Below, piece after piece: positions 44,868 through 55,400 of a stretch of DNA of 64,000 bases. Each line of letters starts with the position of its first letter. The stretch's first letter is position 1. The stretch is from Tretioscincus oriximinensis (lineage: Eukaryota; Chordata; Lepidosauria; Squamata; Gymnophthalmidae), in assembly GCA_022410635.1 (NCBI GenBank), contig JAJVDF010000259.1:81151-145150 (forward strand). Reading direction: 5' to 3'. The notes beneath the pieces were generated by a model that worked only from the letters and a program-made list of their open reading frames with translations, did not search any database and was not told the DNA's origin. The translations under genes were made by a program, and so were the position numbers.

Positions 44868-44948
44868 TATAATAATGAAGTCCTTGAGTAATGCAAATGC
44901 AGTTTTTTTAGATGGAGTATAGAAGATCTTTCTGTCTTCAAAAAGTGG

Positions 44949-44990
44949 AGGCCAGACGCATTTCGACCAAATGGTCTTCTTCAGTGGCCT
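44949..44990 (-). ncRNA. Hammerhead self-cleaving ribozyme (type I, minimal stem III)
   Basis: On the minus strand all invariant parts are present in order. Stem I 5' strand AGGCCA (44,990-44,985) is followed by CUGAAGA (44,984-44,978). After one bulged A, stem II pairs GACC with GGUC around loop AUUU (44,976-44,965). GAAA lies at 44,964-44,961, then UGCGUC with the predicted cleavage after C at 44,955. The stem I 3' strand UGGCCU (44,954-44,949) pairs fully with AGGCCA. Stem III has almost no room in a monomer, but UGCGU with the preceding A is nearly self-complementary, so a dimer could form it. Hammerheads of this minimal type are known from Penelope-like retroelements. Activity has not been shown. 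Confidence 0.75.
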
Positions 44991-45470
44991 ATTGATGCAT
45001 TATATATATAAGCTTGAAATTGCCATACATTAGTGGGCTCAATCCAAAATTCACACTTCCACAAGGTTAAAAAGCTCCAGAAGGATTCTACGATGTCCTC
45101 TGCCTACTACTACACCTACTTAGGTTACCCTGTAGAGATTCTGGTTTGGAATGAATAAGGCCAGACTCAGCAATTTCACCATAGGTCCCTGAGCCTGGGG
45201 CTACATCCAGACATTGCCTATTTATCCCATTACACTTTATTCCAAGAAAAAANCCCAAAAGAACAATCTGGACTGTTTTNTCTGGAATAGCCATGCTTTA
45301 TTCCAAAATACCCAATTAGGCAGAATAAATAAATGAAGTTTGGATGCNGTTTACACANCTTCACTTTTGTTGCTGTGAGACCATTTTTTCTATGATTTGT
45401 AGTTTGGTATTTTCTGCTTCAGTTACTAACTCACTTNATTTTTGTTCTTATAATAATTTTGTATTCTTAT

Positions 45471-45777
45471 CAGCGCCAGCTGCTGAGTGCTCCGCAAAGT
45501 GTTCGCTGACAGTGCCCTTTGAGGTAATTCGGCTCCCTTTCTGCATGGGAGTCNCCATGTTAGGGGACTCAGCCCTGTGCTCCACTAACATGGTACTACC
45601 AGTGCTGNCCACTGTCCCAGCACCCAACTGAGACAGTGGGCAGCACTGGCAGCACCATGTTAGTGGAGCAGAGGGTGGAGTCCTCTAACATGGCGACTCC
45701 CATGCGGAAAGGGAGCCTAATTACCTTAACGCGTGCCATTAGCAAACCCTTTGCAGTGCGCTCAGCGGCCGGCACTG
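45471..45777. mobile_element. hAT-type foldback MITE with perfect 8-bp target duplication
   Basis: It starts CAGCGCC and ends GGCACTG, flanked by attcttat at 45,463-45,470 and 45,778-45,785. The two halves are reverse complements over almost the whole length ('ggtaattcggctccctttc' against 'aaagggagcctaattacc'), with a short loop near 45,625. No coding capacity is seen. Confidence 0.9.
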
Positions 45778-45785
45778 ATTCTTAT

Positions 45786-47055
45786 GCTACCTTAGTTTTT
45801 GTTGTACTCTTCATTGTGCATCTTATTTTTAGAAGGTAGTATACAAATAAATTTAATGAATTATTTTGTTGGCTTAATGGATTAGAACCAATGGATTTAC
45901 ACTGATAAGCACAATAAAATACAAAGAGTCAGACTGGAGACACCTGCTAGAATATAGCTTAACAGAATCTGAAGGATCAGTCTTAATTTCCCAGTTATAA
46001 ATATACACTGACATCATTAAAATTGTATCCTTGTGTTGTCAATAATATACTTCTTGCTACAAAGGCATGAAACTTATTAAATGCCTCAAATAACTAGGTT
46101 ACAATCATTTAANAACCCAGTGACTGTCACGTACACCCAAGAGTCCTACAACCATTCTCCTTACAGAAGAAAGNATGCAGGAGCAATACAGTTATCAGCA
46201 AGGAATGTGTTGCTTTTTGAACCGAAGCTCAACACATCACAGCTTCTGCCCTCAGGCAGTAAGACAGAGCATNGAAATGTAAAGAATTTATTTATGTATC
46301 ATTTTTCTGGAATAGACCAAGGAGTCTTCATCCCATGCTCACTTTCCATCAGCTTCAAACTTCTGGAAGCATACAAGAATGTCATGTAGCAATGACCATC
46401 CAACATCTGGTTCTCATTGGCTGACTGTACATTCCATTTGCNTAGCTACTTGATCTCCAGTATTGATTCCTCGGAGTCCTAAAGAAGCTTTGTATTTCAA
46501 ATTGACAGCTCNTCTTGGTTTAAAATGAACGCTGCCATGCAGTGAGCAATTGTCAGGGAGAAGTAAAAGGCAATATCTAGAGAACCTGTCATTCCAGTCT
46601 AGCAAGAGTAAACACACTGATTTATTTATGACTGAATAAAATAAAAAGTGTGTATTTTTGTGGGTAGCGGGGCAGTGTGATAGAAATGTTCCTGGAGGGA
46701 GTATGTATTCTAACTATTGCTTCAGTTAACATTCGCATATTGGCTTAATACACAATAGTAATTTACTATAATAATTGCTTGAATTGTCTAAAAAGTTGCA
46801 ATCATGGCTTTTTTTATTTTGCGTTTTTGAAGGTTCCGAAATTAAATATGCCCTTTTGCCTTTATTAATGGGAAGGAGATGGTTAAGAAGGGACATTAGC
46901 TGTTTGTACAAGACCATTGTTGCATTAAAACAATGGGGTATGTCATTCACAAGTGGGTTTAATTAAAACAAAACAGCAGAGAATCAAGGAAATGAATGTG
47001 CTGTGATATATACATTGATTTTTGAATGGATCTTTCCTCTATTGCTGGTTTCTAT
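45786..47055. other. Unassigned; conserved-looking AT-rich stretch at 46,720-46,980
   Basis: Bases 46,720-46,980 lack any repeat and carry 'taatttactataataattg' and 'ttaattaaaac', words favoured by homeodomain proteins. Candidate conserved non-coding DNA only. Confidence 0.25.
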
Positions 47056-47059
47056 TCAC

Positions 47060-47520
47060 TAGCTTAAAAGAAAAGAAAAGAAGATAGTCAATGTGTTCCT
47101 TAGGGGGAAAAATAGACTAAATTTACTAAACATTCAAGCGTGAATTCCACGTAGAGCTCAGACTGCTAGTAGGGAGTGGAAAGAGAATACAAAATGGACA
47201 ATTCAGAGATATCAATATAGCAATAGAGATATCTAATTGTAGAATTAATAGTCCAGAAAATATACAAAAAAATAGAGATTGTAAACAGAAATGGTTATTA
47301 GTTAAGAACTATATGGGGGCACNATTGAAGTGTGAAGCTAGAAAAATAAGATAAAGATTGGTATTCCAGCTGTAGCTCCTCAGCAAGGATTGAAATGGTA
47401 TATATGTAGCAGAGATTGTATGAGAAAGGAGGTGGTAAAAAGGGTGANAATTTAAAACACTAAATGTATTGAATGTTGAAAATTGCTTTGTGATGTACTG
47501 GAAACAAAAAAAAATAAAGT
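47060..47520 (+). mobile_element. Possible LINE 3' end with A-rich tail
   Basis: A-rich coding-like sequence ends in 'ggaaacaaaaaaaaataaag'. It resembles an L1-type 3' end but I cannot confirm a protein motif. Confidence 0.35.
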
Positions 47521-48000
47521 GTTTTAAACTTTTTCTAAAAAATCAAAATAAAATGGAATGTTTTCTGCACAAACATTTAAGATAAACATATGTATATTTA
47601 TTTTTATAGGGATTGACACCACACATTAGACATATAAAGGACAAGATATGATGCATAACAGACTGTATATATTAATATATAATAGTATAGCAGTAGTAAA
47701 CAATTTGCATTATATTGAAGGTATTTTCCAATATTTAAGAGCCCAGGAGGGGGCACTGAAGAATTCTGTCCTTTGGATTTTACTAATATATAAGAGCCTT
47801 TAAGAAACAGGGCAAAAAATATGCCAACATTGATGGAATTGCCAGGATGGGCTACATTTGGTATACATAAAATGAACTTTTCCATAGCTGGAGAACAGTA
47901 AAGGAAACCTGCAGAAATAATAGTATCTGCTCTGCAAATTGTTCTCCCATTCCCCAGTCATCCTCTCCCGTTTCTCCACCATATCNGGTGTGGATTACTT
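47521..48000. other. Unassigned AT-rich sequence
   Basis: Nothing recognised. Confidence 0.3.
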
Positions 48001-48004
48001 TAAG

Positions 48005-48180
48005 TAGTCACATAAGAACATAAGGGGAGGGCCTGCTTAATGGGGCCTAGTCCAGTGTTCTGTCTGGGCAGTCTCAAGTAGAAGAAGGCAAAACCCTCAC
48101 CTGTTCGCAACTCCCTACAAACGGACTTTAAGAATACTGCCTGTTGCTTCATCATGGAAGCAGTATCAAAACATCCACTC
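48005..48180 (-). mobile_element. CR1-type LINE 3' end, minus strand
   Basis: It begins 'cataagaacataagggg', then 'ggcctagtccagtgttctg', 'caactccctacaaacgg' and 'gcctgttgcttcatcatgg', the reversed family order. Confidence 0.7.
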
Positions 48181-48567
48181 CAGGCCTGGAACAAGGCCCC
48201 GAAGGCCAAGACAACCCTGGAATCCAGTGCCCTCCCATATACCTCTTCAGTATGGCAAAATGGGTCCTTTTCCGGTTATTAGTTCCTTCTAGGCAAAAAT
48301 AAAGGCACTAAAATCATGAATGGGAGAGACAATGGTAGATGGATCCAACACCAGTGCCCCACACCGATCACATCCGGACCCTTTCAGCACTAGAGTCCTA
48401 CCTCCTTCAACACCAATGCCTGACCCATCCGCCTCAGATTAGCACCCCCTGAGTTGCTGTCCTGCTCCTGTCTGACAGAGACAATAAGAGGAAATTGCAT
48501 TATTTTAAAAAGATCTCACATTTTTCTCTTACCCATTGNAGACAGCCTGGTCTCATCCCAAACTGAA

Positions 48568-48815
48568 GACTGTTTAGTGTAGGGGTTGAGAGTGCTGGGC
48601 TTTTATCTGGTAGTCTCCTGGTTTGATTCCACACTCCTCCATGAAGCCAGCTGAGTGACCATGGCCAATCACAGTTCTTTAGAACTCTCTTAGCCACGTC
48701 TACTTCACAGGGTATCTGTTATGCAGAAAGCAACAAAAGCTATGTGCACAGCCCTTTGGTGAAAGGGGCCTTATAAATAAACATAATAAACATAATCATC
48801 ATCATCATCTACACA
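48568..48815 (+). mobile_element. tRNA-derived SINE (family S1)
   Basis: 'tttagtgtaggggttgag', B-box-like 'ggtttgattccac', 'ttctttagaactctc' and 'caacaaaagctatgtgcac' match 38.37 kb. The tail is replaced by an ATC microsatellite (48,797-48,815). Confidence 0.75.
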
Positions 48816-48819
48816 TGGT

Positions 48820-50305
48820 TGATGATCAATAGTGTTGACAGCATACACGGCAGAGATAGGCAAGACTTATAAATACTGTATATCAGGTAGGCCCCCTGTG
48901 AGACGTTTTGCCTTGGCCTTTTACCTCACCTACATAAAATCTTCTGTTAGCCAAACGCATTTTCAAGTGCTGGCAATTCACACAGGAAGTATGGCAAGCT
49001 GCCAGTACTAACAGAGAACAAATAAATTAGAGAGATTGCATATTGGGAAATTACTACTCTAAGATTCTCTTCATGCCTGACTTTTTCTATTATTGGATTC
49101 CTATGGGAAAGAGAAATGAAGTCCATATTTTGTAGCCAATCAACTGAGAAGCCTCTTGGCTGCCCTCACTGTTGCAAAATAGGGACCTGTATACCTGAAT
49201 AGATGGAGCAGTGACACACAGTTCTGTGGCAAAGGCTGCATCCCCACAAACGATATTTAGCAAGATGGAAGCAACATCACCTTCCATTNGCCCCAAGAGA
49301 TCATTCATGTTAAGTGATCCACTCTCTAAAAAGGTCCATTGCTGTGGAATTTCCAACCACCACGGTTTGTGCGGGCATTTTGTAAATTCTGAAAGACAGC
49401 TTCATGGAGATAGCAGTGAAACCAAAGCAAATTAATTGGCTCTTGGNTTGCAGAGAATGCTTGGGAATTGTACTCGCAAAGATTGCTAGGGATTGTAGTA
49501 AAACANGCGCAACAATATCTAATGGAGCTCATCATGTGACGAGATTGCTAAGCTGCATGGAAACAGCATGGAAGCTTTAAGGTNGGTGAGGCAGATGGCG
49601 AANGCTTTTTAAAAGAAATAGCGAAGCAAATCACATCTGGGGAAGCTCCATAACAGTCTTCAATAGTTTAAAGCACCTGCATAGGGCTCATATGTAAAAG
49701 GAAAACCTGTACTACTGTAATTTCTGTTGACATTTTCCTTTTTACAAAAATAAATAACATCCTTTATTGAACAGATGTATTTGCTTTATTACATTGCTAC
49801 TTTCATTATACCTTGTTCTTAAAATTGGCAAGAGTGGTGAATNTAACTAACGCATGGAACATACTTCCAATTTTTAATGGTAGTGACTGTGTATTGTATG
49901 TCGGATAATGCATGTTGACAGAAGGCATTATTGCTACAATGGAGGGCGCGCTTTTAAAACAAGGTGAAATGCATGTATTTGAAAGATGTTTCCTTTTTTC
50001 TGAATTTAAACGTAGACCTCACACTAGCAAGCTATGTAAATAAATATTGGCGGCTGTGAAAATGAGGCAGCTTGGAAGCTGCCACTTTTGCTTGTCTGTG
50101 CTATGNAATACAGGAAGAACTTGGAATGGCAGGCAGGAACCCTTTCATAAAAACACATTTGCAAAANATAAAACTCACTGACAGCCTGGCATGAGCCCTT
50201 ACTGCAACCCCCTCCACTTATGTTTAACTTCTTGCTGTCTAGTATTTGGATTTCAGGATGCTTTGGAATAGTACAATTGAAGGTAGTTCCAGTATTAATG
50301 AGTGG
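48820..50305. other. Unassigned; conserved-looking stretch at 49,730-50,190
   Basis: Bases 49,430-49,560 have hAT-MITE-like words ('gggaattgtactcgc'). Bases 49,730-50,190 are free of recognised repeats and look like candidate conserved non-coding sequence by composition only. Confidence 0.25.
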
Positions 50306-50311
50306 TTATTT

Positions 50312-50504
50312 CAGGCTGCATCTACATGGTAGATCTGTACCTATATGGGAGAAGCATGGAGGCGCTCCACCCAACACTTTTGCACCTCNTCAGTGCTGTG
50401 TTGAAAAGTCCCCTTGTTCTGCACTGGAAGTAGTGTGCCTGGGAGGGCACTTGGCTATACCTTCAAAATACTGGCTATAGACAATTGTGTGGAGGCAGCC
50501 TCTG
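50312..50504. mobile_element. Possible short TIR element
   Basis: 'caggctgcatctacat' at left and the complement of 'gtgtggaggcagcctctg' at right are imperfect inverted repeats. No convincing target duplication is seen. Confidence 0.4.
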
Positions 50505-50934
50505 ATGGTGAATTACTCAATATGGGGTTGATGTTCCACTGATCAAATAGTTAAATACCTCAGATGTTGTATTTGCACATGTGTGCATGGATAGGATGCT
50601 GCTTTAATGTGCGTTTCAAACTGTTAGAATGGTTCAAGGAAACCAAAGATGTAAGGTGATACCAACTACCAACATAGAGTCAAATCTATAGTCAACCATG
50701 ACTCATTTTATACTGGACTATATTCTGTTCCAGGAAAGAATCTATGGGCCCTTGGCATTCTTGGAGAGTAACAGCGCTAAATGGGGGGTGGGGGTAGGTT
50801 TACTATTCTGGAGCCATTTGGAAGATAACAAAGAGTTAGCTTTTATACCTCACTTGAAGAAGACACATCCAAATAACAAGCTATTGTTATGCCAAAGGAT
50901 TACATCTTCCCACACATGTTGTGCTGGTATCTAT

Positions 50935-51070
50935 TTCATCTGGTCTTTGACTGAAGAAATGTTATTTCTGTTCCCACTTCTAGATACTGTTTTAATGTCA
51001 ATTTTNAATTGTTTTTATTATTGGCTGTTGCCTTTGGATATAGGGCAGGATATAAAAATAAATAAATACT
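50935..51070 (+). mobile_element. L2-type LINE 3' UTR and tail
   Basis: 'tgactgaagaaatgttatttc' then 'ggatatagggcaggatat' and AAAT, collinear with 43.54-43.69 kb. Confidence 0.7.
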
Positions 51071-51099
51071 TGCTACGTCTTGTTTTCGAACATCTAGGT

Positions 51100-51225
51100 T
51101 AGTTGAAGCTGAGACCAGTAAAGGGAGCTCCATGTCTCTAGGGCAGACACATGAGGCCTCAAACTCTGATCTCTCTGTTGAAACACTATTGCCCTTAACC
51201 TCTGCGCCACTGTACCTCTTATGAT
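51100..51225 (-). mobile_element. tRNA-derived SINE head, minus strand (third type)
   Basis: On the minus strand 'gtacagtggcgcagaggtta' is an A-box-like start, and 'agagtttgaggcctca' is a B-box-like sequence 60 bases on. The rest does not match the other SINE families here. Confidence 0.5.
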
Positions 51226-51229
51226 AGAT

Positions 51230-52220
51230 GCATGCCTGAAAAGTCAATTGAAGGATCCAAACAAGATCTCACATTTTCCTTTCACTGACTGAAGGCAACT
51301 GAAAGTGCTCTCTTTATATCTTCAAAAGAGACTCCTCCAACTGTTTAATCCTTATAACAAACTTATCAAATTTGTTAGGGTCAGAGGATGAAATGAAGAT
51401 ACAAATACAAAAAGAAATTAATTAGCTTTGTTGGAAATGCTTCTAGGTCAAAATTTTAAAAAAATACAACTAAAAGTTGGTTCCGTTTTTATATGTAATT
51501 TGGCACAACAAATGACAGAATTGGAAAAAATGCCAACAAAATTTTATGTAAAAATATCTAAAATAATAATGAAGGAATGTGCAATATGTAAAAAATAAAA
51601 TAAAAATGGAGAGGATGATATGGAGTTCAATTTCTGCACAATGGCCTTCTTCTCCTTCTTCTCCTTCTCCTTTTACTACTACTACTACTACTACTACTAC
51701 TATACTACTACTACTACTACCTGGCACTATTCCCACAACAATCTTTTTAGTACATCTCGGTACTTTACCCAGAAGTGCACACTATGTCATGTGCTATGTG
51801 ATAATCAATTTCAGTCCTGGCCTCCTTCCTCCAGTTGAGAATCATAACTGAATTAACAGGAATCTCACCATGCTCCTTACCTTGATAACTACTAGCACTT
51901 GATTTTTGATTATGCTGAATTCCCACATTGGGAAGGGTTGTCTGAGGCATCATCTCTTCTCTAGCTCATCGAAAAATTGTTACAAAATTATTATTAAAAA
52001 GATGTTGGTAGTTGTCATTCTCACCAGTCAACTATGCAGGGGCAATCCCTGTGCAGCTGATTGGCTGATTTTAATTTACCCAAGTGCTTATTATTAATTT
52101 CATTAATTTACTTATTACTTTTTTGCTGTTACCACCAAAAACTGTAGAGACCTTTGTATCCGGACACTTCAAAGATGGCTCTAACCAAAAAGTCAACTAT
52201 TCCTTGCTAAAAAAACTTAA
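51230..52220. other. Unassigned; microsatellite in the middle
   Basis: Apart from the TTC/ACT microsatellite nothing is recognised. Confidence 0.3.
51648..51720. repeat. (TTC)n(ACT)n compound microsatellite
   Basis: TTC units from 51,648, then about 15 ACT units with one 2-base break. Confidence 0.9.
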
Positions 52221-52231
52221 TACTCATTGGT

Positions 52232-52355
52232 AGTCAATTTCAGAGAAATAGNCGTGTTAGTCTAGCAGAAAGTCCAGCAAAGGAGCTAGCAGCACTTTGA
52301 GACTAACTTGAGAAAAGTGGTTGGCATAAGCTTTCNTAGACAGGTCTACTTCTTC
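52232..52355 (-). mobile_element. Penelope-like terminal unit, single copy
   Basis: This 124-base unit is flanked by the 11-base direct repeat tactcattggt (52,221-52,231 and 52,356-52,366). On the minus strand it begins inside the hammerhead core (GAAGAAG of CUGAAGAAG) and runs through stem II and GAAA to the full 3' end 'gctatttctctgaaattga'. It shows the minimal mobile unit of the family without the inverted second copy. Confidence 0.7.
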
Positions 52356-52376
52356 TACTCATTGGTGGAACTTGAT

Positions 52377-52754
52377 TAAGGCTGCAGGCACACAATGTGC
52401 CTAAAGTCTGTAATGTAAGAAACAATTACAGAATGCAGCCATCCCACACTGTATCTTTAAATTCGCATGGAACCCGGCAAGACTAGTAACCAGGAAGTAA
52501 ATACTGGGCATGCTCAGCCAGTGATTCTGTATTGTGCTGTGGTATTGTCTCATGGTATCCTGGTAATTCCAATATGGATNTGTATACAGGAAGACTTCTC
52601 ACCTCCTCGGCTGCAGACATGGGAATTTCACAAAACATCAGCTATTTGGGGGCAAATAACTTTTTTTCCATTGCGAGAGTGCCGTTAACAACTGGAGCGG
52701 AGTCACCATCATGGAAATATCGGGCTTCGAACTTCCCATGTGCCTGCAGCCTTA
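52377..52754. mobile_element. TIR MITE, TAAGGCTGCAGGCACA family
   Basis: The 378-base element has perfect 16-base terminal inverted repeats, taaggctgcaggcaca, at both ends. No coding capacity is seen, and no clear target duplication. Confidence 0.7.
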
Positions 52755-52759
52755 GAATG

Positions 52760-53730
52760 ATACTGGCTTTGGAAAAATAAAATATTCAGAACTTATTGTG
52801 GTGCTATTGTATTATTCTCTCTCCTCTACTCCCCCCACCCATTATGGATATACCATCACTTTCCATCTTTAAGCTCAACTCGGTACTTCAAATGCTGTCT
52901 CTTAAAATATTATATGGCTGCATTCCAGGAGAGNGCTTAACATGGCCTTGGAAAGCAGAGAGAAATATTCTGTATAAATGGAGAAATGTATGGATAATAA
53001 CTCAAAGGAACTTTACAAGAGGGGAAGGGCTGGCACACATCACAGATGCTCACCTTTGATCCAATAGAAGCTTCTGGTTTCTGAAAGCAAAGCATGTACA
53101 CCCCTTGCCTTTCAAAGTTATAGGAAGCACTCAGATTTCATTGTTATTATGTGCTATCAAGACAAATTCNGTCCTGGTGATTGCATGAATATTTCCCATT
53201 TTCACCACTCTCTAGCAATGTCTCATAGCTCTTTTAAGGACACCCTTTGAGCCTTTCTATACATATTGTCTAGTTCCCAATTCTTCTGCTTCTTTCTGCC
53301 TTGCCAAACAATAAGGTTTCTCCCTAGCTCTGTAATTGCTCGCACCTTTTGGCCAAAATACGATGGGTCCTGTCTGATAGTGTTTGTCTTGTTCATGTTT
53401 ATTTACTTTTAAAGCAATGTTCTAGCAGCATTCCTTTTATTTCTGCTTTCCCCCACAGTATGCCCAAGCTCCAGTAACTGTGGTTTTAATCAACTATTCT
53501 ACTTAAAACATTTAAGGGAACACTTTGGGTTGGACTGTGATGCTTAAGTTGTCCCCCAGTGATGGCTGATGGATTTAAGGATTCTTCATTGCCTGGATTT
53601 AAGGGGCAAAACAAAACGGGGTTAAGGTGTCATGACTCTCCAGTTGGCTGTCCAACTCCACCGGCCATATAACTCCCTGCTAGCTATCCGCATGTCATGC
53701 ATCCTGTCATTGCACAAAAGAAAATTAATC
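52760..53730. other. Unassigned intergenic sequence
   Basis: Nothing recognised. Confidence 0.3.
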
Positions 53731-53960
53731 ATCATCATCATCATTTATTTATAATGCCCCTTCAAGCAAAGGGCGCCATAATCACAGGTAAAAATTCAGA
53801 CAAAAACAATAACATTATAAAATAATTCAGCATCAAATTGAATCCAGCTCCACTCCCACCCACTGTTTTCTCTTTCTCTTTTTTCTTTCTCTTTCTCTCT
53901 CCCTTCCTTCCTTCCTTCCACCCTTTCTTTCGTTCTTTTTCCTTATCTCCCTTATTCAAC
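53731..53960. repeat. SINE tail remnant and pyrimidine microsatellite
   Basis: An ATC repeat with 'tttatttataatgcccc' (53,731-53,790) looks like an antisense SINE tail. Bases 53,860-53,960 are a TTTC/TTCC pyrimidine tract. Confidence 0.6.
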
Positions 53961-54479
53961 ACAATGCAGTTTTTCAGTGCTCTCCCCTCTCCTCCCACTC
54001 ACCNCCCTATGTATACATTCTATTCCATGGGGGATGCTACTCTCAGGGTGGCTCCCCACAAGATATTTTAATCACAGTGGTACCTACATCATGAAGGATC
54101 TACCCTACATGTTCATAGAGCTTCACCAATCCACTAGTGTATAAATCTACTAAAATGCCTTCTTGGGGCCTTCCATAGTGAGAAAAATGATAAATATCAT
54201 TAGACTTCAACACTAGATGTAAAAGTTCAATGGTTTTCGCTCGTAGAGAATTCTGGGAATTGTAGTAAGAAAAGCACAACAGTGACTTATAGGACATATC
54301 ATGTGACAAGAATACAAAAAAAATGTACTGGGAATACTGCACTTGCAAATGAGTTATTCTGGATTAAAAGTAAATTCNGGAATAAAACAGATCATGGGAG
54401 GCAGCATAAGTCTCAGTTTTGTTACATCTCTCTATTTTCCCATTAAATAATTTTTAACCGTTAACCATTTCTGTTTGCA

Positions 54480-54860
54480 ATCTACCTTTTCCTGTATATT
54501 TTCTTGACTCTTAATTATACAGTTATTCTTAATTATACACTCTATTATTATAACAATTACATATTCATCAGTGCATAGTCCATTTCCTTATAATTCTTCG
54601 AACCCCGTGAGAAACGTCTGTGCGCATGTAATTGTCTAATCCAATACATTCAATTGTACAGGTGTCATATGCTCCATCCCTTCCATGGAATAGCACCATT
54701 TTACTAGTTAATATTATCTGCATATTTAAACTTTACACTTATTTCCCTTTCTACTTTCTTCCAATATTCCTGAGCATTTTCACATTCCCATATCATATGT
54801 ATAAAACCTCCTCTCTGCTGGCATCCACGCCAGTTAACACAGAAATATTTGCGAAGTAGC
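54480..54860 (-). pseudogene. L1-type LINE ORF2 C-terminal fragment, minus strand
   Basis: Minus-strand translation near 54,730-54,860 reads CVNWRGCQQRGGFIHMIWEC, then NAQEYWKKVEREI. This is the Cys/His segment at the end of L1 ORF2 (CxxC ... H ... WxC ... FW). The rest is degraded, with several stops. Confidence 0.75.
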
Positions 54861-54884
54861 ATGATAATTGCACAAGTGTTCTTA

Positions 54885-55047
54885 TTTATTTANTTAATTA
54901 TTTATTTATTTATATTTCCATACCTCACAAGACCTGACGCGGTTAAAAATAAAAACAGAATTAGCATATTAAAAACAACCATACTGGAAAATAGCGAAGG
55001 GAGAACTCATTTTTCAGCCAAAGAAAAGTTTAAAGGGGTGTGCCTTT

Positions 55048-55086
<39 letters not shown>

Positions 55087-55400
55087 TATTTCTATAGATC
55101 CCTATACCCAAAGGTTTCAGAGTGGTTAACAATTTAAACCCAGTTAATGTATTAAAACAACCACATCTAAAAGTAGGGAAGAGGGAGCAGTGTTTTCAGC
55201 CAAAGGCAAAGATTTTCAGTCTAAATCCAAGCTATTCAAGGAATGAGGACACAGTTAATGCCATGTTACTGCCACCCATTGGTACCATTTCTCAGAGAAG
55301 GTGTGGAGAGATCCATACAGTGTCTAACAAGGCAATCAACGGAAGAAAGTTCCTGCCCTTTCTCAATCACAGCCTTGCCTGTCTGATCTCATGTTCTTAT
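54885..55400 (-). mobile_element. Two L2-type LINE 3' ends in the same antisense orientation
   Basis: The first runs 54,885-55,040 ('tatttccatacctcacaag' and 'ttttcagccaaagaaaag'). The second begins with a TTTA repeat (55,045-55,089), then 'ccctatacccaaaggtttcag' and 'tttcagccaaaggcaaag', to about 55,400. One probably inserted into or beside the other. Confidence 0.7.
55045..55089. repeat. (TTTA)n microsatellite
   Basis: About 11 units, the tail of the second antisense L2. Confidence 0.9.

Larger units (their letters stand above)
44340..45090 (-). mobile_element. Penelope-like element fragment with intact hammerhead
   Basis: The minus strand carries a hammerhead (44,949-44,990) near its upstream end, followed by sequence unrelated to the 29.07 kb family, so this is a second family. 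A mariner-type MITE (44,566-44,867) interrupts it. No reverse transcriptase or GIY-YIG domain is visible. The assignment rests on the ribozyme type. Boundaries are approximate. Confidence 0.5.

Noticed and set aside
50940..50955. CUGAAGAAAUG as a hammerhead core
   Set aside because: It belongs to the L2 3' UTR ('tgactgaagaaatg'), also present at 43.55 kb. There is no stem II or GAAA at the right distance.
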